A stretch of 64,000 nucleotides of DNA from Mallotus nudiflorus (lineage: Eukaryota; Streptophyta; Magnoliopsida; Malpighiales; Euphorbiaceae): NCBI GenBank assembly GCA_947683625.1, contig CANTUR010000112.1:124501-188500 (forward strand), written 5' to 3'. Shown piece after piece: positions 11,499 to 23,640 of the stretch. The notes below the pieces were generated by a model. The model saw only the letters and a list, made by a program, of their open reading frames with translations, ran no database searches and was not told the DNA's origin. The translations under genes were made by a program, and so were the position numbers. Numbering within the stretch: position 1 is the first letter of the stretch; each line of letters begins with the position of its first letter.

Positions 11499-12667
11499 TG
11501 TAATTGCCTTATGGGGTGAATAAGGCTCTTTGATAATTTAAAAAAATTAAGCAAGATTAAAAGGAGATTAAGAGAGTAGGGAATCAAAGACAAATATTGA
11601 AGGAGTTTGATTCATAAATGAATTTACGTCCCCTCCTAACTTATCCCCAAGTTAGGACTTTTAACACTCACTCCATTCTATTAGTTGAGATTGGGTTTAC
11701 AACACTTTAAGGCTCAATCTTCAATCTTACACAATTAAGTTTTCTTTTCCAACTCTAAAACCAAAAAAAAAAAAAAAGAAAACCAAGTGTTTTGAATGGC
11801 TAAGACTTGAACCAAATCCCTTTAGAGCTAGTTCCTCACTTCCCTTTCTTAAACCCAAGAAATATAAGAAGAAGAAGAAGAAGAAGAAGAAGAACCTAGT
11901 CTAACACATAAAGAACAATTAATTAGAATTGATTATAAAAAGAATTAATGTTTAAAGCTTTAGAGAATTAAATGCTAAGAAGAAGTTGTTCACTAACCTT
12001 TCTAACCTTTTAAATGAGGTTTAATAAAAAGTATACATAATGAAAAACATAAGGATATAGCTATTGGAGCTCATTCAATTCATCCATGGCTTTATTTTTC
12101 TTTATTAATTGTTCTTTAACTTTTTACGGGAATGTCATTAGTCCCAGTTGGGATATTCTCAGTCCTGGTCTAGACATTTTATAAAACTATTTATTAGAGC
12201 TGACAAAACCATTAGAGATAAAGGTAATAAAAATTGGTCTCGATCAAGACATTGCTTGGGACTTGATGTCTCGAATACCATCCTAGTTAAAACATCGATC
12301 AGGATGGGTACTGGTAATTTTTTTATAAAATTGCAACTTGAGTCTCAGTCGAGACTGACTTGTCCCAGTTAATGTCTCAGGAGGGATATCAATCAGGATT
12401 AGTTATATCCTAAGCTTCAAAATCCAATTATTTTGGTCCTGATCGAGCTTGCTTGGTCCTCGACGGGATTGCCATATCCTAGGTGATGTTTTGGTCAGGA
12501 CATTGGTAAGGACTGATTCTCAAACTTGAATAATCTTTGATTTTTCTTCATTTCCAAGTGAACCCTAACTTATACACACTTAAGATAAAGATATTATATG
12601 TTCAAAATATGGTTTTTTAAGATTAAAACAAAGTTTAATTACAATTGATTATTACAAAAGGTCAACA
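11499..12667 (-). repeat. Copia-1 3' LTR
   Basis: On the minus strand it starts TGTTGACC at 12667, directly after a polypurine tract (aaaagggggagat), and ends ...CAATTACA at 11499. It aligns with 38981-40091, including an (AAG)n run, the repeated 'gagccttaaagt' block and the hairpin-word array at 12130-12530. The outer end carries about 50 bp that the other LTR lacks. Confidence 0.88.
11866..11894. repeat. (AAG)n microsatellite in Copia-1 LTR
   Basis: About nine AAG units. The other LTR has a shorter run at about 39290-39300, so the microsatellite expanded or shrank after insertion. Confidence 0.9.
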
Positions 12668-15105
12668 ATCTCCCCCTTTTTGATTTTGACAACCCTATTT
12701 TGAGTTTGAGAAAAATAAACATACAAGTGTGTGTGATGCTTTGAACTCCTATTTAATATATGAATTTCATTTTAGTTCTACTCCCCCTCAATGTGTGCAT
12801 GGATAAATAATATGATCATAATGTAAATTAATTAAATTAAGGTAATAAGCAAACTCAAATAAATAAATAAATAAAGGAATTTAAAGATAAATGGATAAAT
12901 ATAAGTACATACTCATATGAAAGCAAACTTAAATAATTTCTCTCCCTTTTGGTAAAATGAAAAAAATGATTAATGAAAATAACATTGTATTACATAAAAG
13001 GAAAGAGATATAAATTTAAGGTACTATAAATAAATGAAAAAAAAAGAAACTAAACATAAACTTAAAATAAAAACATAAACCAAACGAAAACTAACCATAA
13101 ATAAAACATAAATATAAAGCAAGATAAAATTAAAACATAACTTGTACAACACACAACAAAAGACATAAAATAAAGAAGAAGACAATCAATCATCATGAGG
13201 AGCATCTTTTTGAGGTGGAGGAGAAGGAGGATGAGGGAATGGAGCATAGGTACAAGCATAGCCTTGTTGTTCATACAAGTAATGCACATCATGTTGGAGA
13301 TGAGCTATGCTTGCATCAACTTGATCAAATCTAGAATTGAAGTTGCTTTCCATCAAGCTAATTCGATTAAATAGTTGCTCCACCCATTGAGGCTCATCAC
13401 CAAAGGTTGAGGGCCTTGAGAAGAAGTGCCTTCTTATCTTATTCTCTTCCTTGGAGGAGCACCATATGGTTGAGTTTCAAGTTCCTCTTCACCTCCTTCT
13501 TTGCATTTAAATTCTTTAATTTCTTGAAAGAGAGACTTAAGGTTTTCACCTTCACCAAGGTCATGCTTCCAAACCCATTAGTTGTTGATCATGGAGGATT
13601 TTTAGGAGTTTTTTTTTATGAAGGTATCATCAAGAAGTATGGGTTTGGTAAAGGGAAAACTTAAGAGTTCAATGCCATAGAATTGTGCCAATTTTATGAC
13701 AATTCCACTAACAAAAATTGCACTGGTTAAACTATCACTAATTAGCCACAATTACCATTTTAAAAATCTCCCCAAAGCAATGGATTCATTATTAATAAGA
13801 TAATGGACAATAAAAATATCATGAAGACATAGTGTTTCATTAATAAGGGCTCTACCATTTATAGAATAGGTAAGGAAACGATGGATATACCATAAAGCTT
13901 TTAATTTGAGATAGGAGGCTTTAGTGTGGCCGGCGGAGAAACTTAGAGCATGGCATGGACATTATTCCAAAAAGTATGGGGAAGCAAATTTGCCTTAACC
14001 TGAATATGATCCTCTTTTATGAAGTTAATGAGTGTATCAAAATATTTGTAACCAATCTTTACCACCTAACTTGAAATGCATAGAGAAGTACGGGTTAGCA
14101 TCATCATAATGGATGGAGCATAAATCTTGAAGGGATACAGGATCTCTTTTAAAAGTGACTTACTCTCTTATTGATGTCTTTAGGAGAGTGTGATCTCTTG
14201 GGTTTGTCCTTCTTGGAAGGAGGGTTTTGAGAGGAGGAAATAGGAACCTTTGTAGGTTTCTTATAAGCTATTGTTAAAAAATTATTGCTAAGAACAACTA
14301 GAAGAAGAAGAGAATAATATAAAGAAAATTGAAAAAAGAAGGGGGAAAAACCTAAGAATAAATAAGAGAGTATTTATAGACTTGAAATAGGAAGAGAGAG
14401 TGATAAGAATTTGAATTTTGGTCAAAAAGTGCCTCAAAAACTAATTTTGACTGGGATTGATGTGCCAATTCAATGCATTAGTTCATTTTTTCTAATCCTA
14501 TCAAGATCGATGTCCCAACTAAGATAATGTCCTAGTCGAGACATAACCTATCTCGGTTGGGACATGAATGTCCTAAGCAATATCATGATCGGGATATTGA
14601 TTGGGATTAGTTCAAGAAAAAATGATTTTAAGAATTGAACGAGTGTCCTGATCAATCAAGCATTGTCATGATTGGGACATGGTTCGTGACAACCCTTGAA
14701 CTTTTAAGAAGGTTACAATTAAGCCTAAAATTTGCTGTAATTTAGTCCTTGCAAACTAAATGCACATAAATCTTGAATTAATTAAAGAATAGGAAGTATT
14801 AAATGAGAATTAAGGCTATACTCGTGCATTAATGAGCAAAAAGTTTTTTTTTTTTTGCTAATTATTAAAATAATTTATTAATTGAATTAAATTCAATCAT
14901 TAAAAAACAAATTAAAAAATAAGGAAATAATTTTAAAACATTTTTAATGGATGAAGAAATTCAAACATCAAGTCATAACGCATATGCAACCATGTCATAT
15001 CTTATATGCCTTCAATACTTTAATCAAAAAGTAAATAAATAAACATATAATTCAACCAAAATAATATCATTAAAATGAAAAAAATTTGTCAATAGAACAT
15101 ATGTA
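12668..15105 (-). other. Copia-1 3' region between RNase H and LTR
   Basis: Besides the extra ORF, this region contains AT-rich spacer DNA (12700-13060 and 14700-15100) and, at 14430-14700, a second cluster of 'gtcc...gatcg...ggac' hairpin words like those in the LTR. The plus-strand primer tract lies at about 12668-12682 (minus strand aaaagggggagat). Confidence 0.6.
13186..14276 (-). pseudogene. Copia-1 extra ORF region downstream of pol (env-like position)
   Basis: Between the end of pol (15106) and the 3' LTR, the same strand holds a broken frame that starts with a Lys/Ser/Pro-rich stretch (KKDKPKRSHSPKDINKR). It continues through 'GRALINETLCLHDIFIVHYL' and 'AQFYGIELLSFPFTKPILLD', and ends with a predicted coiled-coil-like tail (LFNRISLMESNFNSRFDQ) and a Pro-rich end. 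Sireviruses often carry an additional, sometimes envelope-like, ORF in this place, and the middle resembles the 'putative plant transposon protein' type of sequence. The family call is tentative. Stops and frameshifts are present. Confidence 0.4.
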
Positions 15106-16472
15106 TCAATGCAAGCTAGAACCATCAATCATGCAAAGTTCATGCTTAATGAAATTTAGTCTCTCCTTATTGAGCAGTTTGTGAAAATATCTACAAGTTG
15201 ATTATTTACATCAACGAATTGAAGCAAGATATCACCACATTGCGTACATGATCTCTAAGAAAATGATGTATAATGTCTATATGCTTGGTTCTAAAGTGTT
15301 AAATAGGATTCTTACTAAGATTTATAGCACTTATATTATCACATTTGATGGGAATAGGATTAAGATCAATGCCATAGTTCGTATGTTATTGTTTTTGCTA
15401 TAAGATTTGTAAGCAATAATAATTATCTACCATATATTCAGCTTTCACAGTGAATAAGGCAACCAAAACTTGTTTCTTATTAAACCAAGAAACTATGCAA
15501 TTACCCAAGAATTAATAAGTTCCATAAGTGCTTTTTCTATCTAATAAACTACTGACAAAGTCTGCATCTGAATAACTAATTAAGTTAAAGGAAGACTCCT
15601 AAGGTACCAAAGTCCTAAATGCAAGGCTTTACTAAGATATTTGAAAATTCTCTTAATGGAATTCAAATGAGACTTTTTAGGACATGATTGAAAACAAGTA
15701 TATAAGCAAGTGGCATATATAATATCTAGCCTAGTTACAGTTAAATAAATAAGGGATTTGATCATACCGCTGTAATACTTTTCATCAATCAGTTTCTCAT
15801 TCTCATTCTTGTTAAGTTTAGTTATGGTGTTGATATGAGTCTTGCTAGATTTAGCTCTATCCATGCCAAACATCTTAAGAATGTCTCTTGTGTACTTGGT
15901 CTGGTTTATGAAGATCATATATTTTCATTACTTGATTTGAAGTCCAAGGAAGAATTCAAGCTCAACCATTAAACTTATCTCAAATTCTCCTTGCATTAGC
16001 TTAGAAAATTTCTCACACAAGTAATGATTAGTAGCACCAAATATAATGTCATTAATATATATTTGAACAATAAGTAAGTCATGCTTAGAATTTTTTATTA
16101 AAAGAGTTATGTCAACTTTTCCTTTAGAGAATCTTTTCTCTAGTAAAAAGTTATTCAACCTTTCGTACTAAGCTCTTAGAGCTTGTTTTAATCCATATAA
16201 TACTTTTGAATGTTTAAACACATGATTAGGAAAATCAGAGCTTTCAAAACTCAGAGGTTGTTCAACTTAAACCTCCTCTTTAATGAAATCATTTAGAAAT
16301 ACTCTTTTAACATCCATTTGAAATATTTGAAATCCATGAAAGATGCAAATGCAAGTAGCATTCTAATAGCTTCTAATCTTGTAATGGGGTTAAAGATTTC
16401 ATCATAATCAATGCCTTCCTCTTCATTATAATCTTTAGTTACTAGTCTAGCTTTGTTTATAGTTATGACACC
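15106..16472 (-). pseudogene. Copia-1 pol, RT and RNase H part
   Basis: Minus-strand frames give successive RT blocks: NKARLVTKDYNEEEGIDYDE, then TRLEAIRMLLAFASFMDFK, the catalytic box as QIYINDII (YVDD changed, first Asp to Asn), FEISLMVELEFFLGLQI, then 'RLDIIYATCLY' and 'RIFKYLSKALHLGLWYL'. The RNase H end reaches a stop at about 15106. Frameshifts near 15920, 16160 and 16290 and the lost catalytic Asp make it non-functional. The upstream part continues across the Tat element at 34195. Confidence 0.85.
16468..16472 (+). other. Target-site duplication of the Tat element (left copy)
   Basis: ACACC here and again at 34190-34194, directly flanking the element. The Copia-1 RT frame stops at one copy and resumes at the other (FRNKLNE...GV / GVITINKARLV), which confirms the insertion point. 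Confidence 0.85.
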
Positions 16473-16684
16473 ATAGATACCCACTATTGGGATGATGAGT
16501 TATGGATGCGACAAAAGACTCCAATGATGAAAATGTCATGGATAGATCTTCAATATTTGAACTTTAAAACTTCAAAGGTCTAATTGCATTTTTTCAAAGA
16601 AAGGATTTAATGTTTTCATGGACTAAATTGCAATGCTTTTTAGGGATCTAATTGAAAAACTTAAATTCTTTCATTGACCTTTTT

Positions 16685-16810
16685 GTAATTAATTCAGATA
16701 AGAATTATACCTATTTCGATCAAAATTATGTAATTCTGATAGGAATTACACCAAATTTGATCGGAATTATGTAATTTTGATCAGAATTACACAATTCCGG
16801 TTGAAATTAG
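16685..16810 (+). repeat. Array of six ~20-bp hairpin units in the 5' LTR
   Basis: Stem-loops with about 6-nt loops centred near 16697, 16719, 16739, 16760, 16780 and 16800. The best has arms TGTAATTC (16729-16736) and GAATTACA (16743-16750) around loop TGATAG. The next good one (16770-16791) has arms TGTAATTT and GAATTACA with loop TGATCA and one G-U pair. The 3' LTR holds only about two to three units, which accounts for most of the length difference between the LTRs. Confidence 0.75.
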
Positions 16811-16947
16811 ACTTCTTTCGCTAATTCTCTAATTTTAAAGATAAATTAACTCCTAATTGTTCTAAAATTCTTCTAAAATTATTTTGATAATGTTTTTAAG
16901 GAAATAGAAGTCTTTTAGAAATCAATTTATAACTAGGGTTTCAAGAC

Positions 16948-16962
16948 GTATTCCTATATAAG
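16948..16962 (+). promoter_or_regulatory. Probable LTR TATA box
   Basis: 'ttcctatataaggagg' is kept in both LTRs (the partner is near 32492, 'ccttatataaggagg'), about 480 bp into the LTR. A transcript starting about 30 bp downstream would leave a long R-U5. This is inferred from sequence only. Confidence 0.45.
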
Positions 16963-18654
16963 GAGGGTTTTGGCTCTGAAAATAAGGGGATCATAAAGGA
17001 AAAAATGAAGGGAAGAAAAGGAAAAGAAAAAAAAAGGAACGAAGCAAAAGAAAAAGAGAGAAGAAAAGAAAGAAAAAACGAGAAAAAAAAAGATAAAGGA
17101 GGGAGAAAAAGAAAATATTATTCCTTACAAATTCTTTTTGCTTTATTTATTAAAGATCTTTGAAGAATTTTGAAGAATAATATTCGAAAACCTATCAATA
17201 ACGGTGATTCTACAAATATGAGGAGCACTCCATTAAAATCAACCATAAGCATCATCTTCTCTTTATTCTATTTTATTTTACTTATTTATTTTATTAATTT
17301 TTAATATTATTTTATTATTTATTCACTAATAATAATTTTTTGTTCTTTTTTATGGTGATTATGGAGGAAAACACATGATGATCATACTTGGAGAATCAAA
17401 TCTATAAAAGGTGCATGGAATGCTATGAATAAGACCTTGTAAAGATATAGTTTCTAGGGTTTTTTTTTATTATTTTATTTTATTGCTTTATTTTATTTAT
17501 TTATTTTTGGAGTTGTATAAATTATTTTATTGTTATTTTCTATAGATTATTGTAATAGCCCTAATAGTGGGAATAGTGGAATTATATATGATTGCATGTT
17601 TATGTTATTTACTTGGTTAGTAAAATTAAGGTTTTAATTGGGTAATTAATTAAACTTAATGGAGGAAGTAGAATTATTTAGGTTGCATGTTAATGAAAAT
17701 TAGGGTTTAGAAGGAATTAATTTAATTAGTTGTTTGATCTTTAATTTAATTGTTTTAATATGTTTTATTCGTTTTGGGCTTGTTTATTTTATTTGTTTTT
17801 GGGCTTGTCTATTTATTTTTATGTGTTTTGTGCTTGTTTGTTTATTCTTATGTGTTTTGGGCCTTAAGCCCATATTAGATTTTAATTCATTCATATAAAT
17901 TTAGGTTTTTTAAGATTTAATTAATTAAAATGCATTTTAGGCCCATAATTTATTAGATTTTTAGGTTAAAAATAACTTAGGCCCATTTAGAAAATTAGAC
18001 ATAGGCCCACTTAATTTAATTTAATTTAATTTAGACTTAGCCCACTTAAAGCCTTTTCATAATTTGTAGATTTAAGATTACCTTAGCATTAAAACATGTA
18101 GAATTAGGTCCATTAATTTAAATACCTTCATAAATTGTAGATTAAGACCCATTTTTAGAATTAAAATAAATAGACCTAGGTTCATTTAATTAATAAGTCT
18201 TTACGCTCACTTATTAAAAACATGTAGATTTAGCTCATTTAATTAAAATCCATGTGTATTAGACTAACTTAAGGACCATATGTTTGATTAAATGCATTAT
18301 TTACTTGTATTTTCATGACTGGTTTGCCTTGGATTTAATTGCTAGAATAAGGGTTTATATGAAATTGAATGTAAATAGAGGATAATATAGTAATTCATAA
18401 AGTAATTCTAAATGAACACAAGACTGAAAAAGTTAGTATTCCGTATCCAAAATCTCCTGGTTGTGGTGCTAGCTTCCTTTTAGGGAATCGAGTACCACCT
18501 TTTCGATTTGTCCCAGTTATAACCCTGGGTGGCCACTCCTCATCTCCATTTCATGTCTTTGTGATAGTGGTTAGTGTGTTCTCTAGAGCCCTAAGCTCAA
18601 ACAATGTCGCAGTTGTTAAAATTTTAGACGCAAGCTAAACCCTACTGTCTATAA

Positions 18655-18672
18655 TGGCAACTCCACTGGGGA
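18655..18672 (+). other. Primer-binding site
   Basis: 'tggcaactccactgggg' directly follows the 5' LTR. It begins with TGG, complementary to a tRNA CCA end, and is the usual type of site in Tat elements (TGGCGACTC...GGGG). The tRNA itself was not determined. Confidence 0.75.
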
Positions 18673-19589
18673 TAAGAGATACTGATTCTACTTGTGTTCT
18701 TTAGAATTATTTTATTAATTATTATATTATTCTTGCATTCATTCTGCATATCTCTATTAACCGATGGTGTTGGTTTATGGTTCCATGATTCAACTAGCTT
18801 CATGGGATTGTAAATTAGCTAACCATCACTCTTAGCCTTAATTTGATTCAAGAGAGATTGTCTAGCTCATCTTACCAGAGTTTGTAACCCAAGTCCTTAA
18901 GGGGTTAGTCTTCTCTTGAGTTTGCAAAGGATATTGGGTCCCTCTAACCTTGGCCTATAACTCAAGTCTTAAAGGAGGGCATCTTGCTAAGGGAACCTTA
19001 ACCTTCTTACTGGACCTTAACCATATATAATGGCTTAGTTATTTCCCCTAGGATCTACCAAAATTGCTTGTGAATGTTGCCATGAGGTATTTTTATCTAT
19101 AAAGGCCTAAGCCAATACTTTAGAAGCCCATCAAGACTAATAAAGATTGGGCTATGCTTTTATACCTAGAAATACTGTTTCTATGTTTTATTACTTTAAG
19201 AGAGATTTGGCATGCATGTCGGTCCTTGATATCCCCTATTGATATTAAGAACAAGACAAAAAATCCTAAGAAAAGAGACTCACCATTGAATACGTGTGCG
19301 GGAGGAATAAGGTTTGAAGGATGTATATACACCTAACTTGACTTGTTACTTATTGCATAGCACGTGCATCATGCATGCATGCATGCATCTCATGCATCAT
19401 ACTAGCATTTGCCTTTTAGCCATTATAGATTCATCTAGGTCTTCCTGTGTTTGGAGTCGAAAGGGTGGTAGACTAGTGAGAACTAATTCGAGTCCATAAT
19501 TGATTGTAAAAAAGATCCTTAGTAGACTGGAAAGGAGTCCTATCAATCTACTCTACCTAGAAGCTGCATAACCAAAATAAGCCAAAGAG
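18673..19589 (+). other. Tat element leader
   Basis: About 0.9 kb without a coding frame that can be supported. It holds a (GCAT)n run at 19369-19387 near 'catctcatgcatcata'. The frame upstream of the called gag start carries stops in 'EAA*PK*AKE', so the true gag start may lie a little further left. Confidence 0.5.
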
Positions 19590-21064
19590 ATGGAACAACA
19601 TGAAGGAGAAAACTGGACCCTAGAGGATGTCAAAGGAGCACTGATGGATGACATAAGAGTGATGGTGTAAGAAGAGTTAATACAAGCTTTGGCCATATCG
19701 ATGCCACCACCTGCTGCTGCTGCAACTCGTCCAGCCAACCCACCTGTTGTGACCAATCCACCTACTGACAATGACAATGCTAGGGAAATGAAACTCGAGG
19801 ATGTTAAGAGTTATATGGTTGAGAAAGGGAATCATTTGAGCAAGTCCAAGAGCTAGAATCCAAACAGATGAAAGCACTGACTAAGAAAATGTTCAAGATG
19901 GAGGAATTGATGAGAGGAAAAGGCATTGGATACTCATTTGATTTTGATGACATGCTGCAATTCAGAGAGGATAAGTTGCTTGAAAAATTCAAGATGTCAC
20001 AGCTGTAGAAGTTTGATGGTACTAAGGACCCAAGGATTCACCTTAGTCAATACATAATAACCATGAGCACCACTAAGGCTCCTTTATCCATGGTTACTAA
20101 GCTATTTGTACTGTCATTAGAGGGTATGGCTATCAATTGGTATCTTGGGTTGGAGAAGTCTATCCGTGCAGACTAGAGAGAGTCATACACTACTTTTTTA
20201 AAGTAATATAACTATAACACTAGGCTCGAAGTGTCTATCAAGGATCTAGAACTGACTAAGTAGAAGCCTAATGAGTCATTCTCAGATTTTCTAACCAGGT
20301 TCATGAATAAGGCGGGACTAATAAAGAACAAGCTGGCTTAGAAGGATCAAGTTAGGATGATAATCCAAAATGTGCTACCTAATCTAGTTAAGAGGCTACA
20401 GATGATGAATCCCAAGACATTATTAGATCTTTATGATGATGGGTTGCAAGCTGAAGAGATCAAAAATGAGAAAAAGAAGGTCACTAGGGGAAATGGAGTG
20501 AGAAATTACCCAACTAGGGGCACATAACAAGGAAATACTAGTCGGATTGTAGGAGTTCATGCTATCCAACAACCTAAGAGATTCTCAAACTTCAACCAAC
20601 CCTTATCCAATCTCCTAGACCAGCTCACCCGAAAAGGCCTCCTTAGACCTTTAACCCCCACTAGACTACCAAACCTAAATCTCCCTGGCTTTGACCCAAA
20701 CAGTTACTGCAAGTTTCACCAAGTTGTTGGTCACCTAATTGATTGTTGCATGTGCCTTAAACACAAAACCCAATACCTCATATATTCCAAAAAAATCATA
20801 GACCTTCAGAAATCAAATTCAAACCTAAACACCCAAAATAATCCTTTCCCAAATTACCAAAACATGCCACCTCCAATAACCAGAATGATCAACTCAGGAG
20901 TAAGTGAGGAAGAAGTGCTAAAATCTTTTGAGGATCTAAACCTTAAAGTCAATGAGAAATCTCTTAGTGCCCTTAAAGATGTGGAAAGAGTAGAAGACTT
21001 GTTGGGTCAACCCTCAGGCAAGTTTGATTATAAGGTGTTTTATTCTAAACCACCTTTTTTTTAA
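19590..21064 (+). pseudogene. Tat gag
   Basis: The frame opens with MEQHEGENWTLEDVKGALMD, followed by a Pro/Ala-rich stretch, a capsid-like core ('KFDGTKDPRIHLSQYI', 'LFVLSLEGMAINWYLGL', 'ESFSDFLTRFMNKAG', 'LDLYDDGLQAEEIKN'), and the cysteine/histidine knuckle typical of this lineage (YCKFHQVVGHLIDCC, about 20700-20750). In intact elements Gag forms the virus-like particle. In-frame stops occur throughout (for example at about 19657, 20173 and 20260), often where Trp or Gln codons are expected. The start is chosen at the first Met with good downstream agreement. Confidence 0.85.
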
Positions 21065-21146
21065 CATATCCATTGATACAATCGAGCCTACATGATGGGG
21101 TGATGAGTTCGATGATGAAAAGCTATTAGTCAAAAAGGAGAAATGC

Positions 21147-22031
21147 ATGGTTGAAGTATGGAAAGATGGAAAGAAGGACCAGACTATTGGGGCTATTAAT
21201 ATTTGGTACAATTATGATGAGGAAGGCACTAAAAGATATAATGTATGGCTTGATAATCCTGAAGTCAGTTATGTTACTAGAAGTAGGAAGGGCTATAAAC
21301 CAGTAGAGAAGACTATAGAGAGAGAAGAAGTTGTTGAATGAGAAGACTTAGATGAACATGGCAATGACCTGATTCTTGAATAGTTCAAGAAAGTGAAAGC
21401 AAATGTAAGCATTTAGGAGCTCTTGATGCACCCAAGTAGCCACAGAAAAGCTCTAGTTAAGGCTCTGGCTAAGATAAACATTGAAACTACTACTACCCTT
21501 GAAGCAATGGTGGCCAAGGTTATGGAGAAAAAGCATAGGGTTATTACTTTCTCTGATGAGGATTTACTTATTGAAGGAAAGAATCATAATAAAGCTCTGT
21601 TCATTCTAGCTGAAGTGAGAGGGAAAAGCACCAATTATGTGATGGTAGATGATGGGTCCATAATTAATGTTTGTCCGCTACGGATTTTACCCAATCTATG
21701 AGTGAAAGTGAAGGATTTGGCAAAGTCAAACCTTGTAATCAGGGTTTATGATGATAGCACGAGAAATGTAGAGGGAACATTTGTGGCTCTTATAAAGATT
21801 TGGCCTATAAAAGCAATGGTGGAATTCATAATGCTAGATATTCCTGTTACTTATGCCTTGCTATTTAGTAGGCCTTGGTATCATGTTTTGGGAGGAGTGC
21901 CTTCTACTGTGCATCAAAAGGTGAAATTCCTACATGAAGGGCATATTGTAACTTTAGATGCGAGTATGGGCAAGACTATGTCTATAGTTATAGATAGTCA
22001 AAAGCAGGTAGCTACTCCTCCTGGTTTTTAA
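21147..22031 (+). pseudogene. Tat protease region
   Basis: One frame runs with three internal stops. The aspartic protease motif reads VMVDDGSIINVCPLRILP (about 21627-21690), close to the lineage form V-D-(D/N)GS-NVCPLR. A second landmark is 'SRPWYHVLGGVPSTVHQKVK' (GRPW changed to SRPW), the flap-distal block of Tat proteases. The enzyme would process the Gag-Pol polyprotein. The catalytic Asp is still present, but the frame is closed by stops at about 21342, 21381 and 21699. Confidence 0.85.
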
Positions 22032-22399
22032 ATAGCCATGATCTCATAGGGAATTGTGATGGATCCAAAGGTTATGAGCATGATTGAGAAGATGAATTAT
22101 TAACCTAGACAAGGACTAAGAAAACATGAGCAAGGCATCCTAGAAATGCCAAAATTCAAAACCCAAGATGATACAAGAGAATTGGGCTATACTGGAATTG
22201 GGTTTGGTAGCAAAAATGGCAATGAGAAGGTTTTTCAATGAGAATAACCTCTAAAGGAATGTGGCACCTTTGAAGGATAACTTTATCACACAAAAGAAGG
22301 AGAAGTTCTATCTAGGAGAAATGGAGCCGATTCAAGTAGCCGGTGTGGATATCCCTAGGTTCGAGATCTTCAAAAAGTAAATAGTTGAGAGGCTGGTAC

Positions 22400-23640
22400 A
22401 AGACAACAAAGATAGGGTGATAAAGACTATTGCTGAAAAGATGAAAGTTGAGGAAATTGAAGAATTACTTTGTCTGCCACCTAATGAAGAACTACCACAG
22501 GATTTAGCTAGTATTATTAATAATAGTTTTAGTGATGTTTTTTTATGAAGAAACTGATGTAATAACGTCTGATTTGTTTAAGGAAAAAAACTCAATTTTT
22601 CTTGTGGTCAATGATATGAATTTTGGTTTGGCTTACTTATGTGATGTTGATCCTGATGGTCTTATGCATTTTAATAATAATCATTCATGCATGTTTGACA
22701 TTAATTCTACTCAATTAGATTCATTAAACATGGGCACAAATGAACAACCAAAACACATTTCTATATCATATGATTTAACTCCTGAAGAGAGAGAAAAATT
22801 TGAGAGAATATTACTAAAAAGGTAGTATTTTCTTGGTCCTACAAGGATATGCTAGGGTTAGACAGAGAAATCGCAGAGCATCACATTCCAATATATCTAG
22901 AAGCTAAACCGATTAAGCAAAAGCTTCGTAGGTTGAGGCCTGAGTGGATAGAAAAGATAAGGGAGGAAATCGCTAAACAGATCCAGGCTAACTTTTTAGA
23001 AGTAGTGGAATACCCTCAATGGTTGGCAAACATAGTACCAGTTCCCAAGAAAGATGGAAAAGTCTGAATGTATATAGACTTCAAAGATCTTAATAAGGCA
23101 CGTCCAAAATATGACTTTCCTTTACCCTATATTAATGTGATTATCGATAGTGCAGCATCTAGTGCAATGTACTCCTTCATGGATGGGTTCTTAGGTTATA
23201 ATTAGATAACGATGGCAGTTATGGACAAGATCAAAACTTATTTTATCATGGAATGGGGGACGTATTGCTAAATGGTGATGCCCTTCGGGTTAAAGAATGT
23301 AGGAGCAACTTAACAAAGAGCAACCACTGCCTTATTTCATGATGCATAAGGAAGTGGAAGTGTACAATGACGATATGATGGTTAAGTCAGAAATAAGAGA
23401 TGGACACTTTGAGGTTTTGGATAAGTTCCTAGTAAGAATAAAAAAGATATAACCTAAGGGTTAATCCAAAGAAATGCATCTTTGGGGTAACTTCTGAAAA
23501 GTTATTAAGGCATATAGTCAGCAATAGAGGAATAGAAGTTGATCCAAACAAGATCAAAGTCATCCAGGAGATTCCAACACTAAGAACAGAGAAGGAAGTA
23601 TGAGGGTTTATTGGAAAACTACAATACATCAGTACGTTTA
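22400..23640 (+). pseudogene. Tat reverse transcriptase
   Basis: Recognisable blocks are ISYDLTPEEREKFERILLKR, then after a frameshift near 22825 YKDMLGLDREIAEHHIP, 'QANFLEVVEYPQWLANIVPV', 'YIDFKDLNKARPKYDFPLPY', 'YSFMDGFLGYN', 'VMPFGLKNVGAT' and the catalytic box as VYNDDMMVKS (YVDD with Val to Asn). Stops replace several Gln and Trp codons. A frameshift near 23340-23360 also breaks it. Confidence 0.88.

Larger units (their letters stand above)
16473..18654 (+). repeat. Tat element 5' LTR
   Basis: Aligns along its length with 32078-34189. The ends are decayed from TG...CA to about 'atagat...tctata'. The primer-binding site follows at once. It contains an array of ~20-bp hairpins at 16685-16810, a polypurine stretch at 17000-17110 (gaaaagaaaaaaaag type), and a likely TATA at 'cctatataaggagg' near 16952, shared by both LTRs. 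The 3' third matches the fragment at 1-647. Confidence 0.92.

Noticed and set aside
13407..13664. 85-residue plus-strand frame (MRALRRSAFLSYSLPW...)
   Set aside because: It is antisense to the Copia-1 extra ORF region, which has better support on the minus strand.
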